Below are positions 55,408-63,975 of a DNA stretch of 64,000 bases, in pieces. Location of the stretch: contig JACEFZ010017692.1 of the NCBI GenBank assembly GCA_014155875.1, forward strand, positions 610,001 to 674,000. Direction: 5' to 3'. Under the pieces are notes generated by a model. That model made no database searches and was not told the DNA's origin. It worked only from the letters and a program-made list of their open reading frames with translations. A program made the translations under genes and the position numbers. This DNA is from Cepaea nemoralis. Taxonomy: Eukaryota > Mollusca > Gastropoda > Stylommatophora > Helicidae. Positions within the stretch are counted from its first letter, which is position 1. Every line of letters starts with the position of its first letter.

Positions 55408-55500
55408 AGATATGACATAAGTATGATTTCGTACTCGTGAATGGTCCGAATGTGACGATTAAGATTATAGTTCCATCACGGAAGTCTTTGTCGCACTACT
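55255..55500 (-). pseudogene. Degenerate C2H2 zinc-finger block overlapping the polymerase N-terminus
   Basis: In a frame different from the polymerase, the minus strand encodes LCHICGQRFNRKDNLQKHKRIRHQPAYGY-like sequence, a full C2H2 finger. Upstream is a first finger broken by one or two indels (RCSV-C-DKDFRD ... RHIRTIHE). Order and linker match the intact two-finger ORF at 55555-55830, so this is a decayed tandem copy. Confidence 0.65.
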
Positions 55501-55554
55501 GAACATCGGTAGCGGTGTGGTACTTGACTTATAATACGAGGAATCTGACCATAT

Positions 55555-55830
55555 TCAGGTGGTGTGTTCAGCTGGTGTGATGATGCTATTGGTGGTATCA
55601 TCGTTGTTGTAGAGGTAGGTGAAGTAATTCGATGTATCCATATATGGTTGATGATGTGTTCGTTTATGTTTTTTTAGTCCAGTCATCGTAGTATACACCT
55701 TATTACATAACTGACAGGTATGTATTTGGTCTTTCCCCTCGTGAATGCTTCGAATGTGGTGAGTGAACTGATACATATCACAAAAGGTTGTGTCACATAC
55801 TGAACACCTGAAAGTAGAGCTGGTGGCCAT
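55555..55830 (-). CDS. Two-finger C2H2 zinc-finger protein
   Basis: 91 codons from ATG at 55828-55830 (AATATGGCC context). Finger 1 is CSVCDTTFCDMYQFTHHIRSIH and finger 2 is CQLCNKVYTTMTGLKKHKRTHH, both with canonical Cys2-His2 spacing, then an Asn/Thr-rich tail. It lies directly upstream of the polymerase on the same strand. It is probably a small DNA-binding regulator or part of the replication machinery. The function is inference. An upstream in-frame GTG (55866) extends the frame without known meaning. Confidence 0.7.
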   Translation of the reverse strand: MATSSTFRCSVCDTTFCDMYQFTHHIRSIHEGKDQIHTCQLCNKVYTTMTGLKKHKRTHHQPYMDTSNYFTYLYNNDDTTNSIITPAEHTT

Positions 55831-55869
55831 ATTGATGAAACACGTCGTATTGGTAAAAGGGTCCACGTA

Positions 55870-57162
55870 GTAGTCTTACTGGAATGTCTGAATACCTCAG
55901 CCAAGCTGTGTGTTGTTTTTAGGTGAGCCTGGTCTAGCAGTACATCAAGACCACTGATAATTCCAGCCCTGTGCAATCCTGTGTGTGGTGAATTATGATT
56001 TGTAACCACGTGTTTACCATCATTATATGACTGGTGTCGACCACTTCTCAGTTTCTGTTGTAATAGTTCAAGAGTTCTTGTTGTGAGACGCTATCACATA
56101 ACCTTAGTTATCGGTACACCGACACCATGATAATTCATATCACACTTCACCAGTAAGGTAGTATTAGTACAATAATAGTATAATACTGATTATTACACTA
56201 CCACACTGATAGTTGGTTTGAATGTAACAACCTATTCAATAGGAAAAAAATCCAGCACTGGGATACCACCGACATCACTACTACTGAGAGTTGTTGTGGT
56301 ATTGTAGACTGAATCAGAATGACGGCTTACAGGAGACTCTGTTATTTATACATGAACTACCCACACCTACTACTGCTACCACCCCACATTTCCAAACCCA
56401 CACCAGACATACCCCTCCCCCTACTGAATGTAAAAAGTATTTGAAGACACACCAAAAACACGGTATTGGTTGAGTGAGCATACAGCACAGTCAGCATTTT
56501 TACCCCCACCCGCCAAAACAATGTCTACTTCCCAGAGCTGTCTGTTTTGGTGGGAAAATAACTCGGTGGTGTTATCTCACGCAATACTTTCTCGTCGAGG
56601 CCAAGGTTATGACCTAGTATTCAATGTTTGAATCACCCTTTTTTTTTTTTTTTTTAAGAGGTGTAAGTCACTGTCGTGTTTTGGTGGGAAAAGTCGTGGG
56701 TGCTGGTACTTCTCACGGTATAGTCACTGATCGAGGTCAGGGCTGTGACCTGGTAGCCGTTTTTTGGAGATTACTGAACAACATAATTACTTTTTTTTCT
56801 CTGAGGTCGTGTTTGCATCAGACAGCAGATGTCTTATGTGGTATTCTGCTGACTAAGTTTTCCTGTTGGTTCTGGTGGGAACATGACCTTAGTATCGTTT
56901 ACAACTGTATAAAGTCAAGTCGTTTATGGAACTGAGTCTCCACAACCAAAGACTACTCACTCTGAGATAGTAGAATCTGTGTGTTCTACAATCGACTTGA
57001 AACAATTCGCTTTTAGTACCATCTGAGGTGTTGAATTTTCCACAACTGAACATACTCAGCACTGCTACCAGAATTTGTTGTACAATTAACTTGGATCAAG
57101 GTGATTTGGTAAGTTGATATTTTGTATTTTCCAATGAACCATAGTAGTTTAATAATTTTATG

Positions 57163-57210
<48 letters not shown>

Positions 57211-57405
57211 GACACAGACACACATGTAAACACAACCACCGACATATACAGACAAGTACACATACAGACAAGTACACACCTATATAATCAAGAGACATCA
57301 TGGATATTTTAAAAACAAAAAGACAAACCATTTTTTTAAATTTATTTATTTTTTTATTTTTTAATTCTTCATACACATAAATGAACAGTGATGAATGGTG
57401 TTGTG
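55870..57405. other. Gap between zinc-finger gene and next ORF: regulatory candidates, (CA)n
   Basis: No convincing gene. 56540-56620 and 56672-56760 share GTTTTGGTGGGAAAA, TC(A/T)C(G/A)C and GAGG(C/T)CA.GG.(T/C)TGTGACCTNGTA in the same order. A pure CA tract lies at 57165-57208. Confidence 0.5.
56540..56760. repeat. Two diverged ~85-bp direct repeats, possible control region
   Basis: The units are in the same orientation with a shared ordered set of short blocks. The flanks are T-runs (56638-56655, 56790-56798). A related TTTTCGTGGGAACGGGTTTT is in the TIR (about 47433), and GGTTCTGGTGGGAAC is at 56868. A promoter or origin role is speculative. Confidence 0.45.
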
Positions 57406-57407
57406 TT

Positions 57408-57803
57408 CTATAGACCTTTTCTCTTTGTTGCCTTCTTTCGGGGGTCGATCAGTGGTATAAGATTGTCCGAATAGGAATAGGTTGGTTGCTGGTCCCCTGT
57501 TTGGTTATTGAAGGTTGTAATCTGAGTGTCGTAGACATATGCTGGTGTAGTATCCTGTTGAATATCATAGACATATGAGGTAGCTGCATCGTCATATGGT
57601 ATCGTCTGACCACATCTGTTACTGACTTGATTGTCTTGATTACTGATTTGGATGAGGTGATTAGTGGTATGATTGTCTTGATTACTGACTTGTTTGACTT
57701 GCTTGGGTTGGTTACCTTGATTGGTTGTGAATCGATCAAACTCAGCTAGAATCTCACTCTGCATACCGATCATCTGTTCATATTCTTGACGAGTAAGTGT
57801 CAT
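57408..57803 (-). CDS. Unrecognised Gln/Asn-rich protein, 131 residues
   Basis: True ATG at 57801-57803. Residues 10-30 are a short acidic helix-like segment. The middle has repeated NQ(D/G)N units (VSNQDN, ISNQDN), then YVYDIQ/YVYDTQ twice. The C-terminus is basic, KKATKRKGL. It starts 8 bp from the stop of the upstream ORF (57811-58050), which suggests a compact co-transcribed pair. I do not recognise the family. Confidence 0.55.
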   Translation of the reverse strand: MTLTRQEYEQMIGMQSEILAEFDRFTTNQGNQPKQVKQVSNQDNHTTNHLIQISNQDNQVSNRCGQTIPYDDAATSYVYDIQQDTTPAYVYDTQITTFNNQTGDQQPTYSYSDNLIPLIDPRKKATKRKGL

Positions 57804-57810
57804 CCCTATT

Positions 57811-58050
57811 TTAGTCGGAAACTTGATATCGGATTCGCCAAAAAAAATTCCTTATATGCAACGTAGTCGCACCTCTGTACGACGAGAAAAACACAGCCTT
57901 GGTACCAGTACCCACTGGTCTAACACTCTCGCCACCTCGAGTCATATAGACCCAGTTAGCAGGCACACTTGTTCGGTCTGTAGTCATCTTTAGTTTATAA
58001 TAAGCGAGTGTAGCCCAACCTCGGCTTTTTATACCACTGATTGGGTACAT
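57811..58050 (-). CDS. Unrecognised small basic protein, 79 residues
   Basis: ATG at 58048-58050, giving MYPISGIKSRGWATLAYYKL at the N-terminus and FFWRIRYQVSD at the end. It is rich in basic and aromatic residues (pI clearly high). The next ORF starts 8 bp after its stop, so the two could also be one gene split by a frameshift. No family recognised. Confidence 0.5.
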   Translation of the reverse strand: MYPISGIKSRGWATLAYYKLKMTTDRTSVPANWVYMTRGGESVRPVGTGTKAVFFSSYRGATTLHIRNFFWRIRYQVSD

Positions 58051-58249
58051 AACAGCCAGATTAAACCGGTTTCAACGAGTTATATCTAGAACCAGTCGAC
58101 CTATATCACAAACTGACCCAAATCATGTTTAGGCATGTTTTGTACGTAGGCACCAATGAGTAGTCGACCTATAACGCGTTCATTGACCCCTCTGTTTGAC
58201 GCCTGTTACCGAGTATGCACAGTAGGCTCAGACGTGGTGTTTGTTTTGT

Positions 58250-58669
58250 CTACTCATGACTGGCTGTAGCGAGCTTCTCAAGGTCGATAAAGTCTATTTT
58301 TAACCATGTGGTAATATTGTCAACCTGTCCCTGGGCGAGCAGCTTTCTTTTCGTGAGATATAAGTGAATCTTCACCAGTGGTGTTGTAAACACGTCTTCC
58401 ACAGGTGACCCAGTCTGGTCTTGTCTAGTTTCGATGGGGTGTCTGTTGTAATACCTAAACATCTGGACTCGGAATGAGTCATAGTGCCTTGGGCTATCGA
58501 ATGTTACAGTAACACATTTTCCGGCGTTGTTATGTTTAATGAGTACACCAGCGGGATGTGCACATCTGTTGAGACTGTTCTTGACTGCCCTCTGTTTGTT
58601 CAGTGTATAATTTTTAGTAACCACGTCTCTTACCACACCTAGAGACTGGTCTAGTGGCTGTGTAGACAT
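58250..58669 (-). CDS. Unrecognised protein, 139 residues
   Basis: ATG at 58667-58669. It appears globular, with mixed charge and alternating hydrophobic strands (CVTVTFDS, DSFRVQMFRYY, VKIHLYL, WLKIDFIDL). It is intact, with no low complexity. It sits in the minus-strand gene row between the small basic ORF and the CxGC gene. No family recognised. Confidence 0.6.
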   Translation of the reverse strand: MSTQPLDQSLGVVRDVVTKNYTLNKQRAVKNSLNRCAHPAGVLIKHNNAGKCVTVTFDSPRHYDSFRVQMFRYYNRHPIETRQDQTGSPVEDVFTTPLVKIHLYLTKRKLLAQGQVDNITTWLKIDFIDLEKLATASHE

Positions 58670-58902
58670 CTTTTCTTGTTGTGTTTGATGATATTCAGTC
58701 TTTTCTTTGCACTACCACTAGGGCGATCAATTACGACGTGTGCTCTTCGTGTCAGTAGTGTTCATTTGACTGTTATAGTACGTTGTAGTCAGTGTGAAAC
58801 ACAGCCTGAGAAAAAAAGAAAAAGAATACCAATGAGGTACTATCTAGCAACCTCGCTTCTATCATCACCCCTCTAAATTTTTCTTCTTTGTTTAGAAAAG
58901 GT

Positions 58903-59283
58903 TTAATACTCATCCACCAGTGTGGATTGACTGAAGGATAATGATGTCGGTGACGTTGATCTTTCACTCCTGGCTGGGGATGGTTCTGGAGTTTCGTTTT
59001 GACGATTATAATCAATGATGCTCTCCTCAATTCTACTCAGGCTTAATGTAATTATTTCGTCTTTAGTGAAGTGCTGTTTTAACACATCCCGTAGTCGAAC
59101 CGTTACTAGGTCCGCAAAGCTACCACCTTCACCATCATCACAAGAATGAGCGAAGGGATTCTCGGCTTCTTGATTTTGCGGGGTATTAAGACACCCCATA
59201 CAATAACTGTTTGGTTCTGCTCTTAGTAGGCTCCACAGGTCCTTTATTAGTTTTTCTTGGGCATACGTATCTGTAACAAGCAT
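58903..59283 (-). CDS. CxGC...HxC protein, minus-strand paralogue, 126 residues
   Basis: ATG at 59281-59283. The core is YCMGCL (about 27-32), NTPQNQ, then HSC (about 46-48), followed by FADLVTVRLRDVLKQHFTKDEIITLSL. This is clearly homologous to the core of the 60093-60665 protein: YCVGCL, QPNQ, HTC, FREVVDAHLGDVMRVVLTTDELIRIAF. The spacing suggests one metal-binding site followed by a helical region. The Ser/Pro-rich tail (SPARSERSTSPTSLSFSQ) is unlike the paralogue. The sequence TTGTTACAGA occurs at its 5' end, as it does just before the paralogue's ATG, and it could be a splice acceptor. Confidence 0.65.
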   Translation of the reverse strand: MLVTDTYAQEKLIKDLWSLLRAEPNSYCMGCLNTPQNQEAENPFAHSCDDGEGGSFADLVTVRLRDVLKQHFTKDEIITLSLSRIEESIIDYNRQNETPEPSPARSERSTSPTSLSFSQSTLVDEY

Positions 59284-60092
59284 AGATAAGATTAAGGTAG
59301 TATAACACCCTTATAGATATACATAATTTACATAATAACTATATATCTGATATGTGCCCATGTAGACCATATATTACTACCGATAACGGTTATGTAGACT
59401 CTACAGGACACACTTTCACCTTCTCCGTTAAAATTCGTATGTGATATGCTACTATTATACCCTTATGCTCTAGCTATCAGCACTATTTCACTCCGGCACA
59501 ACCTAGTATACTATATGAAGAAGTGACTTGTCTCTTAAGGTATATATGTTTAGCACCATATACTATTGTATTATACTAGGTTTATAATATTAAGGTACTT
59601 GGAGACACATAACGACTATATGATAGATTTATCAATCACCAACTTACCGTATTTGTCTTGCCACATAGTGCCTGGTTGTCAGAGAACGATACTTCTAGAC
59701 GCCAAGGACAGAGTAGTTGCTTACAAGGGACGCCTAGTATTTATACACTGTCTGGTTTGTGCACACGGTACCACATCTGCTGACTTGGCAATGTGTATTC
59801 GTCAACTCTTTTTTTAGTTCTCATAACCCTGAACACGTGGTCAAAAGATCCTATCAAAAAAGAACATCAGTTTGTGACCTCATCACCCCTCTCACCCCAT
59901 TAATTGATTAAAAAGGGTGGGGTTTCCATGTTGTGATACAAAAAACTGCTGAGTTGTTTTTTTTTTACATGTAGTACTACCAGGGTGATGTAGTGGTTAC
60001 TGTTCTTCTTGTTCTCTTACCACCTATATACTTGTTTAATTATCATATCTATATAGTCAAGTATAGCTATATATGTCTGGTTGTTACAGACA
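59284..60092. promoter_or_regulatory. ~0.8-kb divergent intergenic region between the two CxGC paralogues
   Basis: AT-rich, with repeated TATATAT clusters (59340-59345, 59540-59560, 60045-60075). Transcription leaves in both directions, so promoters for both genes are expected here. No specific site can be proven from sequence. The 83-codon plus frame at 59566-59817 has no recognisable motif. Confidence 0.4.
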
Positions 60093-60665
60093 ATGAATCC
60101 TCGTGACACTATTGAGGCTGCCATCACGGAGCTGGAGACAAATATCATGACCTACTGTGTTGGTTGCCTGGAGGACCAGCCCAATCAGCTGGCTCATACG
60201 TGTATGGGTCATAGTTTCAGAGAGGTTGTCGACGCCCATCTCGGGGATGTGATGCGAGTCGTATTGACAACTGATGAGCTGATCAGGATAGCCTTTCCTT
60301 TCTTCAGACGTCGTGTTCTGCGGGCCCGCAGGCACCGTCGGCGACAGCAACCACTGACACCCCCACCCTCACCACTACTGCTAAGATGGAGTCCTCCATA
60401 CATCACCCCACCCCACCCAGTCAGAGTTAGATCACCAGCCCCTCCCTATATTATTAATACCACACCACCCCACCAGTCTTCTCCACCTCAACCGTCCCCT
60501 CCCAGTCTACGGCGAGCCAACACCTTAGTTTTACCAGACCCCTCTATAACACCACCCCGGCGGCCTCTTTTATCCCTAAGAAGGGAGAATGCCTTCGTAA
60601 TACACGACCCTGATTGTTTCATTATTGAACCCATTCCCCCACTAGTAATAATTACCATCGATTAA
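60093..60665 (+). CDS. CxGC...HxC protein, plus-strand paralogue with Arg/Pro-rich tail, 190 residues
   Basis: ATG at 60093. The N-terminal core has YCVGCL, QPNQ and HTC within the first ~40 residues, then a helical segment ending IAFPFF. An Arg-rich stretch follows (RRRVLRARRHRRR, a likely nuclear-localisation or nucleic-acid-binding patch). A long Pro/Ser-rich region contains an internal repeat (LRRANTLVLPDPS and LRRENAFVIHDPD). The last ~40 residues lie inside the right TIR, and a poly(A) signal follows at 60848. It is the only plus-strand gene of the element. Nothing I recognise gives its function. The architecture (metal knuckle plus Arg/Pro tail) suggests a nucleic-acid-binding or virion-core-like protein, which is inference. 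Confidence 0.65.
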   Translation: MNPRDTIEAAITELETNIMTYCVGCLEDQPNQLAHTCMGHSFREVVDAHLGDVMRVVLTTDELIRIAFPFFRRRVLRARRHRRRQQPLTPPPSPLLLRWSPPYITPPHPVRVRSPAPPYIINTTPPHQSSPPQPSPPSLRRANTLVLPDPSITPPRRPLLSLRRENAFVIHDPDCFIIEPIPPLVIITID

Positions 60666-61440
60666 TTCATAGGTGATTTTACTATTCGTTTCCATTCACC
60701 TTCTATTATTATACCACAGGCACGACAGACCTCTATAGGACCACTCATCTATCTATAATAACCAACTGATCCCCTTTAGGGGTCGTACTCCTTTTTTAAT
60801 GTATGGGTCGTAAACCTTTTTTTAAGAGTAGTTTGATGTTGTATACCAATAAAAACACTTGAATATATTACTTTTTTGTTTTTACTTTTGTCTCTGTGTT
60901 TTACTGTGTCAGACTCCTACAACTCTCTTTTTGTTCAGTAACCAACTACACCTCCTTGTTCAGTAACCACCTCTTACTTCGAGTACAACCACGACCCATC
61001 ACACCCTTGTCTATCACTACACATACACATTATGTCTACGACACCACCATATACCCATGAATAGAACGACCCATCACACCCTTGTTTATCACTACACATA
61101 CACATTATGTCTACGACACCACCATATACCCATGAATAGAACGACCCATCACACCCATGTTTATCACTACCCATACTAATGTAACCAAAATAACTTTCCC
61201 CCTTCGCTTTCCAGAACCAACTAAACATTTACCTTAATTACTTTTTACACCCCACCAGGCAGCGCCAAAAAACCCGTTCCCACGAAAAATTTCCCACACG
61301 CCGAAAAAAAATTTCACCCGCCCAAAAATATTTCCTTCAGCCTCCAGGCTGGAGCCATTTTACCCATATTTCCTTCATAAACCCTATCAGCCTCCAGCCT
61401 GGAGGCTAAAAGTGGGGTCTGCGCGCCAGCCTCTACTACT
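60544..61440 (-). repeat. Right terminal inverted repeat (897 bp)
   Basis: Inverted copy of 47283-48114. It includes the 3' coding end of the plus-strand gene, its poly(A) signal, three ~75-bp units (CGACCCATCACACCC type, near 60980, 61069 and 61141) and the terminal palindromes. Confidence 0.93.
60848..60853 (+). terminator. AATAAA poly(A) signal of the right-end gene
   Basis: CCAATAAAAACACTTG lies about 180 bp after the stop at 60665. Being in the TIR, it is mirrored at about 47800 for leftward transcripts. Confidence 0.6.
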
Positions 61441-61446
61441 CACGTG

Positions 61447-62425
61447 CCTACCTCAGAATTAACGCAAACACACAGCATCCACTGCATAGTGAAATTAGGA
61501 AGGTGAAGGGCAGCAGGTTAAAAAGAGGACGGTCGTGGATGGGTCAAGCCGAGGACATTCTTCAACAGGTGTGTTCACTTGAGGACTTAGAACCTGGCGA
61601 GGAGTGGGTGCAAGTGCCAACAGACTTCTGCACATCCTTTTCAGTTTGCATCCAACTAGATAGAAAATGCAGACAAGAAAATCCGGCTGCTGTTGAGGCT
61701 GAAGTACAAGCGTTGATTTTCGAGAATTCGCTAGACAGTGACGCGGTCATCTACACAGATGGGTCGGTCATCCGACATGTGAGAAGCTCATGGGCCTTTA
61801 CAGCTCGGGCCGGAGGGAGAATTGTGAAGGAGGACTCTGGTGCTTTCACTGAAACCACAAGTAGCCTGACCATGGAAGTCATGGCAGTAAGTAAAGCAAT
61901 AACATGGCTCGAGACACAGACATTCACTAGGGCTTGTTTCCTTAGCGACTCAATGAACATGATCAAGAGGATAGAGGAGGGGTCGATCCGAAGAGAATGG
62001 TTGCTGCCTCTGAAGCGGTCTCGGCTGGCAAAGATTAGTTTCATCTTCGTGCCAGGGCATGCGGGAGTACAAGGAAATGAGCGGGCTGACAAGCTCGCAG
62101 GTGAGGCTACTGTTGAGGGCGGACGCGCCATGGACCAGGCTGACATTCTGAATGCTCTACGAGAAGTGAGACTTTTGCAAGAACCAAGTGATGACTGTGA
62201 ATCTACAACAATGGCCAGACTGCGAGAGCAGCAAATTAAAAGAGGGGTGGCCAAACAAGAACACTACGCAGGAAGCCAAAGAAGATTGATAAACCAACAC
62301 AGAACTGGCGTCGTTAGCCGCTACACGCTGCGGGATCTGCTGAGGAGGGGATCCGAGCACTTATGGACTGAATGGTGTGCAACGAGGATGATCTGTCGAC
62401 TAACTACCTAACTAACTAACAAATT
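61447..62425 (+). mobile_element. RNase H LINE, part after the Polinton-like insertion, with 3' end
   Basis: Resumes the LINE reading frame directly after the right CACGTG. The 3' end is GTCGACTAACTACCTAACTAACTAAC, a short tandem tail shared with 24541 (-), 11713 (-) and 38327 (+). No poly(A). Confidence 0.8.
61503..62411 (+). pseudogene. LINE pol C-terminal part: RNase H
   Basis: Homologous coding begins upstream at 61447 in the same frame. RNase H motifs: VIYTDGSV (about residue 83), MEVMAVSKAI, FLSDSMNMI, FVPGHAGVQGNERADKLAGE (about 186-205), all with the catalytic D/E/D/D set visible. The frame itself is open, but the gene is split by 14 kb and has frameshifts upstream. The 3' end coincides with the LINE terminus. 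Confidence 0.85.
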
Positions 62426-62499
62426 CCAACCAATCACGATCACGTCTGATATAGAGCGGCTTGGCGAGACTTTGAAGGCTTAAGCTTCAATGAAAAATA

Positions 62500-62616
62500 C
62501 AGGAAAGACAAAGCAGAAGTAGTAGAAGAAGCAGAAGAAGAGGAGAAGGGGAAAAAGATGAAGAAGAAGAAGGAGAAGAAGAAGAAGAAGAAGAAGAGGG
62601 GGGGGGGGAAGAAGAG

Positions 62617-62650
<34 letters not shown>

Positions 62651-62651
62651 C

Positions 62652-62716
<65 letters not shown>

Positions 62717-62755
62717 AAGAAGAAGAAGAAGAAGAAGAAGAAGAAAAGAATTGAG
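62500..62755. repeat. (GAA)n/(GTA)n compound trinucleotide tract
   Basis: GAAGAAG and AGTAGTAGT blocks with a G10 run at 62598-62608. All frames through it are low-complexity. Confidence 0.97.
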
Positions 62756-63925
62756 AAGTGTGCATTTATTTTACAATAACCAGAATAATAAATGTAATAT
62801 TTAGTTGAAAATAAATCAGTCAACGGCATTTTATAGTAGAACTGTACTTCAATATTCAGTGGTCTCCAAGTCAAGTCATGCATTTGATGTGTAGCATGAA
62901 CAACCATAGAAACCTAGAAAACAGGCAGGAAGTTGAAATAAACGTGCTCTCCCGCACATTTAAGCACGGTATGCAGCATTAACACCGACATTTTAATCTA
63001 CATTAGTACAGCAAATTCTAATAGTAAACACAAGAGAACACCCAGGAAGAAATGGCCAAATCACTGCAATAAATGATCTAACAATTATTTGAGCTGCCAA
63101 TCGTTCAGTCATTAATCAGGTGCAGCGTTGACTCGCTCACGGCCTGACGCTAACCAAAATAAACAGTCTGCAATACGCCAGCCTTTACGTGGATACACGG
63201 GAACTCAATCATCGGAGAACTGCGGCTGGCTGGTTCAACTGGTTTTGCCAGGCAGTAAGGTCAAATTTAATTACGAGATTTTATCTTTCGCCGGCGGTAC
63301 TGACAACAGGTAAATGATGTTTATATTTACCCTGAGGTGACACGAAATTAAATACAGTCACACGGAATTTTTGGCGCAGTTTAAGTAGATGACGTTTGTG
63401 TCAAGCATCAAGCTAGTGGCATGAGAAAACAAGGAGCAACTTCCAAAACAGGAACACACTTGCACAATTTGGAAATAATTAAACTGGGTGACCTACACAG
63501 GTATAGCAAATCAAACAAATATAATTGATTACGTTGTCACCGCCATTGTCGTTTTCACTTCTTTATATTCGTTCAGAGAATATGTTGATTCCCCTGCTTT
63601 CTATTTTGGGACGTGTTTTATTCTGCTCACATAATTCCAGTGTTATTAAACCAAAAAAATCAAACAGAGTATGGTGAGATCTTGCGGAGAAACAACAAAC
63701 ATAACCTCACATAATATTCCTCGCAAAGATGCCAGGCCAGGTAAAAGGCAACATGCAATAAACAAAGATACAGAAACGTATAAAACAACGCAGCACAACA
63801 GTAAGATTAAATCCGTTAAATCATGCTCCACATGTCCGACGTTTATGTTTCAACAACCTTTGGCATAGACACAATAAAGATAGATAATAACAAACGACAA
63901 TTATAAACAGCAAAAGTAAGCAATA
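62756..63925. other. No recognisable gene
   Basis: AT-rich sequence. Frames of 60-65 codons (63128, 63646, 63671) have no motif. Confidence 0.5.
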
Positions 63926-63926
63926 C

Positions 63927-63940
63927 TCTCCCCTCCCCCC

Positions 63941-63971
<31 letters not shown>

Positions 63972-63975
63972 ACAC
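63927..63975. repeat. C-run followed by (CA)n
   Basis: About 30 C (with one T) and then about nine CA units near the window end. Confidence 0.95.

Larger units (their letters stand above)
47283..61440. mobile_element. Polinton/Maverick-like element, 14,158 bp
   Basis: Bounded by 6-bp target duplications and long inverted repeats that start AGTAGTAGAGGCTGG. Published Polintons/Mavericks have 6-bp TSDs and 5'-AG termini. It encodes a DNA polymerase B of the Polinton/adintovirus type on the minus strand, a C2H2 protein, several small unknown ORFs and a right-end gene on the plus strand. I could not find a retroviral-like integrase, packaging ATPase, adenain-like protease, or major or minor capsid ORF. 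A LINE tail fragment (50720-50945) and a GA satellite (48806-49512) have expanded the left third. It is likely a decayed or non-autonomous copy of an atypical family. Confidence 0.88.

Noticed and set aside
57013..57376. Cys/Val-rich minus-strand ORFs
   Set aside because: Produced by the (CA)n tract at 57165-57208.
59566..59817. 83-codon plus-strand ORF in the divergent intergenic region
   Set aside because: No motif, no paralogue and weak start context. More likely chance in regulatory sequence.
60974..61228. 84-residue minus-strand ORF with three YSWVYGGVVDIMCMC-like repeats
   Set aside because: It is the translation of the TIR's internal ~75-bp units. The left TIR has a different number of units and breaks the frame.
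47283..61440. Reading the element as an integrated parvovirus-like or bidnavirus-like genome because of terminal palindromes plus PolB
   Set aside because: The 6-bp TSD and long TIRs fit Polinton-type integration, and no parvovirus-type NS1 or capsid motif is visible.
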